This document shows, piece after piece, positions 1 through 10,824 of a DNA stretch of 64,000 nucleotides; within the stretch, counting starts at the first letter, position 1; every line of letters starts with the position of its first letter. Origin of the DNA: Eremophila alpestris peregrina (Eukaryota > Chordata > Aves > Passeriformes > Alaudidae); contig WMCF01000025.1 of NCBI GenBank assembly GCA_009792885.1, positions 8,830,123 through 8,894,122 of the forward strand, in the 5' to 3' direction. Position numbers and translations under genes: made by a program. The notes below the pieces were generated by a model, which was not told the origin of the DNA, did not search any database, and saw only the letters and a list, made by a program, of their open reading frames with translations.

Positions 1-3000
1 TTATTTTAGAAAAATCAGACAAAGCAAATAATCTAGCCAGATTCCATGCATAATGTCAGCAGCCTATTTTTCAAGTGCTGGTTTTACCATGGTTAAGATG
101 ATCACTTCTGAACCTGAAGATCAAGACAATCACTGTACTTAAAACTTGTTTATTTCAGGTAAAAATGAGTTTGGGATTGTCAAGACAGAAAGTTACAGCA
201 GCAAGAGCTGTTGATGGGTCACACCAACACAAAACCTTTTCATTCTATTTCATGAGCCATATTGACGAAGTATGAAGTTATTAAAGGCCTGAGAAAAATA
301 GTTCTTCTCTCAGATCATCTCATTTGTACCCATGAACAAATATAGAAATAAAAATTAGTAGTAAGAACATGTAGGCTTACTAACATAGGCCATGACAGAT
401 CTAATGACTTCATAAAAATCAAGTTTCATTTATGTGTAGTGAAGTGTCCTCAGGGAATTAAGACACAGCCCATGCACAAAGGTTAAAAAAATTATAAGGT
501 AAGTAAAACACTGTTTTAAAAAAGTATTATACAAAAGTCACAACACCTATGCTGGATTGGAGACAATTTATGCTTAATACTCCCATGAACAACAGATTTA
601 AGTCTGGAACTTTTGTCACAAAAGATAGAAATCATCAAAACAGAGAACCAGATCAATTTTTGCACAAAAACAGACAGGATGTAGCACAAAACACAAAGTC
701 ATGCACTTCAATACAAATAATAAGTTCAGCTGTGAAGCAGTGACAGAAAGACACAAAACAATGACAGAAGGATCCAAATACAGTTAAAAGCAGTAACTAT
801 GAGACATCAAACCTAGTAAGAGCTAATAAAAAGACAAGGCCAAAGAAACAAACCCATGAATCTGACAAAGACAAGCACTGTAAGTGCTGTGTCTTACAGC
901 TGTAAGCAGTCAGAAAGCACCACATGGCAATAGTGAGCATCTGCCTTTTCCATCTCCGGCTCCATCAGCTGTGAAAGTGCTCAGGTACTGCCACCCTCAG
1001 GAGCAGCAATTTAAAAAATACATTCTTCCAGCTGCACACACAGGCATGCAGTTGCCAGGTTCATTTCAATCACAGCATTGCCACCAATTACTTTTGTGGT
1101 CTTTGAACAAATTAGCTCTTTGCTACAATTTTTGCAGTTGCAAAGGGTGAAGATAATATGAGCCAATCCTAAAAAAATGTTTCCAGATTTATTACTCAGT
1201 AGCAGTTTGAAAATGAATACTGCTTTATAAGCATTGCATTTTACTTCAGGGCTGAATGCAAAGAAATAACTAGCATTCCAACAGCTATCTTCTACATCTA
1301 CTTTTATTTCTTTTGAATACATGCAAACAAATTCCCTGAAGTTAATAGGCTTGACACATACTTACTGAAGGGAAACCTAGAAATTTCTTTCTCCAACCTA
1401 GAAATCTCTGTTCAGTAGCATTTAGCTTAGTCTACTCCCAGAGAATTAGTATCAGGTTATTCTTATACTTTCATTATACCAATACATTACAATATTTTTA
1501 CTGACATATAAAAGAAATTATGCTACTGTGGTGACCAAAACTTGGTTTTCAACATTCCTCCAAAAGGCAAATAGACAAATTTGTGCTACTCCAAGACTCC
1601 ATACCAGACCCAGTATCAACCCCGTGGACCAACCCTTAAGTCATAGGTAATTATACAAAGGCTTGGTGGAAAATCAAGATGTTCCTAACAGTGGTCCTGA
1701 CAAAAAGTATTTATATCAACAACAGCAATTAAAGAGAAAGCTTTCCCATCTCTACTGGTACAGGATCTTTGTGCTGCTGAGAGGTTTTTCCAAAGAGAAA
1801 GGGAAATCCCTCAGTTCAAGAGCCTTGCTCTTAAAATTCCAGGATCTTTCCTTCCAGTGAAGGAAAGTTTATAAACAGACTATGCCAGAAACTAACAGCA
1901 GCGTAAAATTAAAAACATTATTCTACCACTATTAGTAAGAGAGTAAAGTAAGTGAATTTCCCCTTTGCTTAGCAGAGTTCTTAAACTGGAGGAGAGAGAA
2001 AATTCAGCAGCACTAAAGCAGTTTTTGTAAAAGCCTATGAAAAACATTGGTGCTTTGTTCCATCATGCCAAGACAACAAGTTTCATGAAATCTTCAGCAC
2101 CCTGAGCTCACTCATTTCAGTGCCTTCAAACACTTTGAGGATTTCTTAGGCAGACACTTGACTGAGACAGCTGAAGCTAAAACTGAGCCTCCTTATATCA
2201 CAACATAAACTGAGCAGGTCTCAGTAGGCCCACGGCCTAGACAAAGCTGGAAAGGATGTGGCCATTGGTACCATCGGGTGAACAGCAAACAAACACATTC
2301 TGATGGATGAGGCTGGAGTGGGGGGCTGTGGATTTGGGGGGAGGGGGAGAGGGATGGGGTGTAGAGATCAAGGAGGACCTAACAATAATAACTACAAAGC
2401 AAAGTTCAATACTTTTATTGGATTATCTGCTGCAGAGCTTGAGATCCAGTATCCTGGGTTCAGTGCTGATTGGAGCACCCCAAAAAGAAAGCAGCAGCAC
2501 TGGTACTTACAAGCTCAGACAGTAAATGACCTGCATATCCAACACCAGCACAGAAACACTGTCCCACCACAGTAATAAAGGTGCTCAAGGACAATAAAAC
2601 ATCTCCTAGGTATTTTGCACAGAAATGGAAATACACATTTCAAATGTTGCTGTTTTGCCAATATAGATTCTTCAGGCATATGACAAAATAGAAAGATGAA
2701 TGATAAGCAACATCTGGTTTTATGCCTGTGGAAATGAAAATTTTACCATCCAGACTAAAACAGTACTAGAAAATGGATCACTATTGATCACATATTCCGA
2801 AAGACATTAAAGGCATGCTTCAACATCTAATCTGTTCTTACATATTCAAGTATGATCCAAGTGGAAAAATGTCCCCACTCCAATGATCTGATGTTCACAG
2901 TCTCCCAAAGTACAGACAAGCATGAGGAAGACAGCTACAGATAAAACTTTGTGACAGATCCAGCATGCAGGTTTCCTCTGCATGGAAAGTGCTTAGACTA

Positions 3001-5907
3001 CTTAATTTTCCGGCAGTAGACAAACAATTCTGAGAAGAGTGTTATTTGATCAGTGTTTTTATTAGAATAAGCAAACAACCTAATTCAGAATGTGTGTCCA
3101 AGAGACTCACAAGAAGCAGTAACTTCTTCTAAGTAACATAAACCATTTGTTCAGTCATTCTGGATCTGACCTACGTCATATTTAATGTTCTCTGGTAAAT
3201 ATGAGCCAGCTGCTGAAGCTGACAACATTTTTTCATATTAAAAGTTTTTTCTTTATATTTAATTTCTAAGGGTGATAAAGGTAGCTTTCCATTTTAATTC
3301 TGCAAAGTTTTCACTCTAAAGGACTGGGTTTTGTTTTTTTTTTCATTTGTGGGGTAGAGTAAAGGGTAAAAATTATATGAATTGTTTACTTAGTTACTGA
3401 CAGAATAAACACTTCAAGATGCTCACTAGCTATATTAGCTCAGCCAATAATACTCTCCAAAAAGACTCTTTATCAGAACAACTGTACTTAGAAGAAGGCA
3501 GAAGGCAGCCTCTGAAGACAACTTTAAAAATAAATTTCTTTTAAAGCAGTGCTGTTTTGCTACCAGCCTTTCATTCCCTAACTTGGCTTAACACATCAGA
3601 CTACCCACTGAAACTAAAAGTACCTCAATGGCAGAAGAGGTACTCTATCATCACTGTCTCTAAGCAAGATTAGTATTTTCCCATGATGACCACTATTTCT
3701 CCCATTCCCGTTCAAACTCTTTTTAGAACTGCTTCAGTGTGAGACCTGTGCTTGCAAATAAACTTAATTGGTATTGATCACACCCACAAAGCTTATTTAT
3801 GTATTGATATAAAGGCATTCAGAGTATAAGTCTGGTATCTGTGTACTGAAAAGAAGGAAGCAGCAATAAAATATACATGAACACAGATGATGAGGGTTCC
3901 TGTGCACAATTTAGAGAATGGCACAATTGTACAAATAAATTACTTTGATTTGTGTACACACCGAAAAACTTGGAAAAAGAGAATAGGAAAGAAAGAAAGA
4001 AAAAGAAGTATACTTTCAAGAGGTACACAAAATTCAGCTGAAATTAAAAAAAAACAGCATCAAATCTTAAGGGCTGGAGGGACAGAGAAGGCTCAGATTT
4101 TGGCTATATCACTCACCACTCCCATTTTTGTCTCACAGAGCTCACACTGATCCTCCTCCTGGTAACTCCTTTTGTGTCTTCTCCTCACACCTACATTTTC
4201 AAAAAAATGTCAAGAATCAAGAGAGCATATGCAAGGAAGACACACATTTCTGCCTCTCTGAACCAAAGCTTTGGCATGGACAGCTGCTGACATGACAGCA
4301 TTAAGGAGTTTCACAGGCTCTGTTGGCTGTTTAGATGGGCTTCAGTGGCAGTTGATCAGGTGTTTTGAAGATGTAATTTTAACGTTTAAGCAGATACTAA
4401 AGCAACAAATATAATTACATGAAAAGCCAGAATTATTAGAATGCAATGGGATATGCAAAACCATGAGGCTGCTCTCATATAGCAGAATAGGAAATTACAT
4501 GCTCATCAGAAGAGACAGAAAGGCTTGTTCACTGCAGAGGTTCAAAGCTCAACAATCCAGGCAAGCAACAACAGAAAGAAGAAAAAAAAAAACCTTCCTC
4601 ACTTTGATAAGCTCATTTCCACTTAGCTAGTATCTTACATAAGCACTTATTGTTAGTTCAGGGATTCTCAAAGATCATTTCAGACACATTAAAATTTTCC
4701 AATGGAAGAACACAACCAATATGGCAAATAGTTACTGCTGATAGTAGATCTACTTTTTAAATTCATTTTTGTGGATTCCTCAGAAGGTAGTCACAAACCT
4801 CAGGTTGAAAGCCCATAGTTTACTGCTTCTGACCTTGCAAAGACCTCTTTGTGCCACAAGTTTTAGATGATCTTCAAGAACTTGTAAAAACCATAGCATA
4901 CACAGTAAGCTGAAAAATATCCCAGTGCATTTACTGGTAAGCAGGTTTCACATAATTTTTACCAATGCCAGCAGTTCATAGGAGTATATCACAGTGATTG
5001 TTCCAGCTCTACACACCAACTTGCAGAAAAAACATTCATCTGACATTTTAGCCAAAGCCTCTAATAGAAATACCAACATTATACTAAGAAAAAGAAATCA
5101 GCAAAAGTCACACCTGAACAAATAACCCAAATCCAAAGAACTACCAAAGGAATAAAAGGCCTGTATTCATTTGCCATGTGATGAAATATAGTAAAAATGT
5201 GAAATTAGGTACTTAAAACTACTAAATAGCCAGAATTATTGTAGAGCAAGGCTATTTTTCAGTCTAAATACCACTGGTGTGGATGTGTTTTTCTTTCATA
5301 TATTGGAAACAAAAGTCATGCTATGTCAGCATAGACTGCTAAATAAATCAAGGTTAGTTCAATACATGCTAAAATGTTAGAGAGAAAAAAGAACATTCCT
5401 TAACATATTTAGTCTTCCTGCAAAGTGGCTAGGAAAAAAAATGAAAGGAAACTAATTTACAGAAAAAAAATGTAAAGGAAAAGACTGATTCATTTATGAA
5501 GTCAGTCAAATTGCAAAAAGATAATATGAAAAATTAAAGCAAACATTTAAATTCAAGGGAGAATTCAAGAAAAGAACTGGGAGAAAATGGCAGTTATACA
5601 TTTATGTCTCCCTCAGTAAAATATACAAGGATTAACAGAAAGATTATCATCCAAAGAAAAAAGCTGCTGAATGAATACTTTCAGTAATGTTGCTCAAGGG
5701 TGATTTTTAACTCAAACATAGATGCCACATTGTCTTATCAAGAATTCAAGAAATCTCCTCAAAGAAATGTATATTATTTCTGAAAAGCAAGGTGGGGCTA
5801 CATTTTAAACCTACAGAATTGCAATCTTGGCAAATGTAAAAGAAAAATAATTCACTCACAGCAGAATTTACTGGCATTAAATCTGATGTTAGGCTGCCCT
5901 CTTCAAC
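1..5907. other. AT-rich intergenic DNA, no gene seen
   Basis: No exon with recognisable protein similarity was found on either strand. Open frames are short (about 100 codons or less) and lack family resemblance. The only notable local structure is a G-rich run near 2320-2359, listed separately. It lies beyond the 3' end of the minus-strand gene ATPSCKMT, so it is probably intergenic, although a distal intron of a gene outside the window cannot be excluded. Confidence 0.6.
2320..2359 (+). other. G-quadruplex-forming motif
   Basis: The plus strand carries a run of six G at 2320-2325. It is followed by a dense block of G6, G5, G3 and G4 runs (2336-2359) separated by loops of only 1, 3 and 2 bases. 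Four G runs with such short loops meet the usual intramolecular G-quadruplex rule. No gene or promoter is visible beside it, so a role is unknown. Confidence 0.6.
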
Positions 5908-6045
5908 CACAGAATCATTGAATATCCAAAGCTGAAAGAGACCCACAAGTGAAGTCCAACTCCTGGCCCTGCACAGGACAATACAAAATTCAACTATGAA
6001 GAACTCATGTCCTTTCTTGAAGAAATGCTTCAGTTATTGTGAAAC
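5908..6045 (-). mobile_element. CR1 LINE fragment (3' end)
   Basis: The plus strand reads like the reverse complement of a CR1 3' end: an 'agaatcattgaat' tail motif, then a stretch related to 'ctgaaagagacccacaagtg' and 'agtccaactcctggccctgc'. This places a short, old, minus-strand CR1 3' fragment here. Boundaries are approximate. Confidence 0.65.
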
Positions 6046-9000
6046 TGTAGAAGTATGAGGCAAGCTATTGATAATTGGTGTTCATCTGAGAGCAATGGCA
6101 TCAGACATGAACCCATTTCTGAGTGGATGCTCATCACAGCCCATTCATGGCATGGATTCTCCAACTCAGTGAGAAGTACACACAGATGATGCAACTCTGT
6201 CAAACTGCTTTTGAAATAGATGAAAATCTATTGCCCTCCTTGGGCTGCAAGATCCCCTTTCTCCTTTCCCCCCTTAACTCCAAACATAAATGGGAACCAA
6301 AATGCTACTTTTGTTTACTTCTCCTACAGACCTTAAAATGGTATTACAGTGGTCAAACTTCTTGAAGAATGCACACATGAGAAAAGCAAAGCTCAAGTCA
6401 TTAAATTATGCAGAATTGAGGAGATCTCTGCTGCTTTCTGAGCTGTGTCCTTCATAAAAGGTGAAAGCCTGGGATTTGGACTCTTTTTCCATAGACCATA
6501 TTCACTCAACTGGCTTGTGTGGCACTTAATTTGAAACTGGATTCTGTATCTTCTTACCTGGCTACATCTCATGAGTCAGAAACAACAGCTCAGAGACAGA
6601 GGATTAACTCCCTTGGAGCAGTACTAGATTAGGTAGTAGCATATAATCAGATCAGAGGATAAACCAAGAACTTCAATATGCCCAGTAATACAGAAATGCC
6701 TAAAACACACAAAATATGTGTACATTTCCCAAACAAATCTGGTCAATTTTGGTGGACACTGCTGTGTGACTGTAGTGACTGTGCAATTACTGAGCAAGCT
6801 GCCTATCACATGCCGGTCTGGCAGCCACACCTGCCTCCTCCTCTCTACATAGCAAATTTCTGCAAAATGGAAATGGAAAACCACAAAATTAGAATAGCAG
6901 CACTAAGATGCTGCATTTGTTCAATTCATCTTGCATCACAAAACCTGTATGGACATAATGTGTCTCACTGAAAAAAGAAAAAAAAACAGGTGGGAAAGAA
7001 AAAAGAAAACATTTTTAAGTATGACCCCAACCTTTAATATTTACAAACAAATTAAATCCTACAGTATTTCAGGAAAGCATTAGTCACTCAGTAATGTAAC
7101 ACCCTTTTTTTGCTAAAATCTAGCAGGGCAAGGAAAAAATAACTCAACTCCCAAAAGGCAAGTGATTCTACTAAAAGATACAAACATAAACTATAGGTTT
7201 TTCTGTGTATCTAAATTACTTTGGTATTGAACAGCATGAGTAGCTTGAATGTTTCTTCCTTTTGGCTTCAGACCTATACTATAATTTGATTATAGTAATT
7301 CTCTTTCCTGGTTTTCAGATGAAACAATTTTTTATTCTGTAGTATCGTATCAACAAAATCATAATACATTACCTTAGCAATTGGAAATGTACCAACATAA
7401 TCCATACAGTGATAAATAAAGTCACAGTTAAGTATTTAATCTTGAAAACTATCAAATGAACATAGCAAGTGATAAAAAAGGATAATATGTCAACAAAATA
7501 ATTTCCCAGTCCTCCTGTGTAAATTAGAACACTCTGCTTTCCATTTCACACATAAGCCATGGAAACAGGAAATACAGCACATTTCCTTATATGATAAGGA
7601 ATACCAAACCTTCAGACTACTCCCTAATTCAGTGTAGGCCCCCAAAAGTAAATAGCCAGAGCAAGAAACAGCCCTCTGCTTTACTTCAAAAGAATCATAA
7701 ATCTCTCCTTGCCTGGAGGACAGCACTTAGTACTCCTAAAGCTCAGGTCATCATATCATTAATTCTATGGTGCCCTTCTCAAAAAGTACTCCTGGAGCAA
7801 CAGGTGGTAAGTAGGAAGTGCACATCCCAAAACCTTTACCACAGGCAAAAATGAGAAATTCACTTTTCCCTTTTAACAGGCAAAGGTTAATGCAACTAGA
7901 AAAATATATAGTCAAATACAGGAGAAAAGTAACTGTTTCATTCCCTACAAACTAAATTTAGTGAAAGCAGATTATAGAAACCTGGGTCAAAGCATTGCAC
8001 TGCAGATGAGTCACACACAATTCAATGGATATTTTGCCTCATCTTTTCCTTTATGATCATTCAGGGAAGAACTTTGCTTAATTAGCTAATTTCCCCTTTG
8101 TTAGTCTCTTTTCTACAGAAACAATTTCAGATTTATTTTGTCTGAGGTTCCAGTTTTATGGCCTTGGGATATTAAATTCAGGCATTTTAGATAAGCCACT
8201 CTATCCCTGTCCTGTCACTCTATCTCTGTGTAATGACTTTAACATTTAGATCATTACACAAAGAATTTAGTGCAGTTTTACAAGATGCTTTATGCATTCT
8301 TGCAGCAAAAGGCTGTCAGACTGCTTACCAGACACTGGTGTTCTTCAGTACACACAGTCTCTGTGCTCACAGTTGTGCCTTGCCTGCAAGGCTGAAATCA
8401 CCTCTCCTTTGCACCCTACAGACACATTTGTGCACACCTTCAGGACAAAACCATGCTCCATTTCAAATCCTCAGTGTAGGTTTATAGCTCAACTTCTTCC
8501 TGTCTCCTCACATCAAAACCAAAAAGCATGGGTATAGGCATCATTGTGGACTACACATCCCAAACAGCACCCAACTTCTCAAGTCAGATTCTACAGACCA
8601 GCCAAATTTGCTTTCCCAACACTTGATAAAATATCAGACTTTGTTTTTACCTCAAATTGTAGAGTCTCAGCACTTTTCTTGGACTGAGCTAATTTTAGCT
8701 GTGGTAATGACTGCCTGAAAGTCAAGTGACAATGGCCCAGCTTGTTTTAGCTTCATTCTATGAGTAACATTAATGCAAAGATCTGACAACTTACATAGTC
8801 ACTGCTTAACAGGCTGTAGGTTAACTGGGGCCAGGGGAGGCTGACTGTGAACTTTGACTAATTGCTAATGGATGAAAACAGTAAAAGTTTACCTGAGAAC
8901 CAGAAAAAAAGAACGAGTAAGCAGACCATTATACAACAGAAAGGTGTTGTCACTATGGCAGGAAAGGAAACATCAATGCAGTGACAGCACCCCACTGCAA

Positions 9001-9426
9001 ACCAGTATCAGCAAAAGGACAGGGAGAACTTGCTTCACTTACAAGGAAAAGCCACACAGCTTTACTGTGAGTTTCTGAGAGCTCATCAGATGGTATGGAA
9101 AAGGGAAAACAAGTCTGATTGAAAACCTTCCTTCTCATCTCACTATAAATTAAAGGAAGATAAATCAGATTCAGCCAAACTAGCCAGAACAACTAGCTCT
9201 GGAACCAGAGACAGCCTTCAAGTATTCGTGTGAGCAACTCTCATCTGTAACTTTATCCAAATTTTGAGCATACAGAAAATGGTGGCACTTCATTAAGAAG
9301 TAAATGGCTTTTGAAACTCTTCCTAAATCAGAAAGATTAGAAAAAAATATGGTCATCTGCAACAGCCTACACCAGTAACAGCTCAGTAAGAGCATCCTTC
9401 TGCAGTTCTGTGTCCACTTAACAAGT
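6046..9426. other. Intergenic DNA, nothing recognised
   Basis: AT-rich sequence with only short open frames. No splice-bounded exon, RNA gene or repeat family was recognised. Confidence 0.55.
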
Positions 9427-9858
9427 TGTCCTGGTTGCAGAGAGAGGTCAGAACTTAGCACCATGAGCAGGCTGTTATTCTACACCACACATGCCATCGG
9501 TGGAGGGCATGATTTCCAAGGGAAAACCCTGGTGCTCCACTGGGAGTTGGCCATTTTGTCTGCCCAGTCACCACCCCTGTCTGAGGAAGCCACATAGACA
9601 TGATCTATGGGAAGCATACACCATAATCCTTGTTTCCAGTGGTGACCACCCGTTTTTATCAGTAAAATACCTTCTTTTTGCATCCTTTTGCTATTAATAT
9701 TGCTGTTGTTAATGTTCCAAGTCTTATTCTTGTGCTTTCAGTAAATTGTTACCTCAACCAACAATTTCTGCTTTTGTTCCTCCCTCACTGGAAGATGCAA
9801 AGGAGAAGGGGAGTGGCTTACTTGGAGTTTATTTTCCAGCCAACACTAAAACAGAACA
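9427..9858 (+). mobile_element. Solo LTR, avian ERVL-like
   Basis: The block opens with 'tgtcctggttgcag', the start typical of an abundant avian ERVL-like LTR group, and ends near 'aaaacagaaca', giving the TG...CA ends of an LTR. The right half shows the usual order for this group: a 'tggtgaccac' segment, a T-rich stretch, a 'cagtaaattgttacctcaacc' segment and a final purine-rich part. No internal retroviral coding region follows, so this is a solo LTR. A clean target duplication was not seen. Family assignment is from recollection of the consensus. Confidence 0.65.
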
Positions 9859-10295
9859 CAATAAAAAATAAAAATATATTAATATAATCAGACGCAGCGC
9901 TTGTGTTAATGAACAAACAACTTGTTATATTTGCCCATTTTGTCACACTCAACTTTTAAAAATACACATTCAAGGCTGCAGTGTGAAACAACAGTGTCAT
10001 CATCATACTCCATCTGGATCAGTTTTGTGTGTGCAGCATTATGTACTAGGCATAATACATAATTCAGACATTTTGGAAATACAGCTCATTTGAGGAGCCA
10101 TTTGCATACCATTCCAACACCAATACCAAATGCTCTGTAGGGTCAGAAAGAATGTATATATTACATTCACAAATTTTGGGCATTTGAACTTATACATATA
10201 TTCCCCTTAACTGTAGTGAATCCTCTTCTAATCCGTTTTCCATATTGAAGTTTTCCACTTACATAAAAACTTTTTCGTAATTTTGACTAACTACA
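9859..10295. other. Short intergenic spacer between two LTRs
   Basis: AT-rich sequence without genes or recognised repeats, separating the LTR ending near 9858 from the one starting near 10296. Confidence 0.5.
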
Positions 10296-10347
10296 TATTC
10301 TGCTTTCAGCTAGGAGTTAATTTTCTTCCTATTAGCTGGTACAGCAC

Positions 10348-10378
10348 CTGTCTCTTATACACATCTAGATGTGTATAA
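10348..10378. other. Tn5/Nextera mate-pair junction adapter (assembly artefact)
   Basis: Positions 10348-10366 are exactly the 19-base Tn5 mosaic end CTGTCTCTTATACACATCT. The next 12 bases (10367-10378, AGATGTGTATAA) are the start of its reverse complement. Two mosaic ends back to back are the circularisation junction of Nextera mate-pair libraries. 31 of the 38 expected bases are present. This is not a natural transposon in a bird. Confidence 0.95.
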
Positions 10379-10489
10379 CTGCTCTGGGATGGGGTGGGCA
10401 TCCATCAGTGGGTGGTGACCAAGGGTACTGTGCATCACTCATCCGTTCAAGGAGGGTTTTACTCCTCTCTTGTTGTTATTATTAGTAAA

Positions 10490-10495
10490 TTTATT
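10490..10495 (-). promoter_or_regulatory. Candidate polyadenylation signal for ATPSCKMT
   Basis: TTTATT on the plus strand gives AATAAA on the minus strand, 330 bases beyond the ATPSCKMT stop codon at 10825. I saw no closer AATAAA. It lies inside the LTR, in antisense to it, so the gene may end its transcript in the repeat. A variant signal nearer the stop is possible. Confidence 0.4.
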
Positions 10496-10824
10496 TCAAT
10501 TATTAAACCATTCCTTAGCACAATCCATGGTCATGGGTATCACCTTTTTTTCAGTTTTCTTTCCCATCCTATGGGTGAGTCTGGGGACTGGGGTGAGTGA
10601 ACATCTGTGTGGTATTTCACTGCTAGATGGGGTTAAACCAGGACACTGTATTAAGCCATTTAACTAGACCTTTCAGTAACCTTTCTGTGCTTTCAGACAA
10701 CCACTGTACTTCAGTTCTTGTAGTGAATACACATCTTCATATGCCGGGGCTCTCTCCATGTTAATCTTATCTTCAACAGGTCCAGTCAAAGCTAAAAATT
10801 TCTGTAAGAAACCAAATTAGGCAT

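Larger units (their letters stand above)
10296..10645 (+). mobile_element. Solo LTR, avian ERVL-like, internally deleted in the assembly
   Basis: The left part (about 10296-10347, containing 'tttcagctaggagttaat' and 'tagctggtacagcac') is the 5' start of the avian ERVL-like LTR. The right part (about 10379-10645, containing 'catcagtgggtggtgacc', 'ctgtgcatcact' and ending 'ggttaaaccaggaca') is its 3' half. Flanking pentamers 'ctaca' (10291-10295) and 'ctgta' (10646-10650) differ by one base, fitting a decayed 5 bp target duplication. The middle of the LTR, including the expected promoter part, is absent and is replaced exactly by a Tn5 adapter junction. The gap is therefore most likely artificial rather than biological. 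Confidence 0.8.

Noticed and set aside
10348..10378. Palindrome or bacterial transposon end as a natural mobile element
   Set aside because: The sequence is exactly the engineered Tn5 mosaic end, back to back as in a mate-pair library junction; a library artefact explains it fully.
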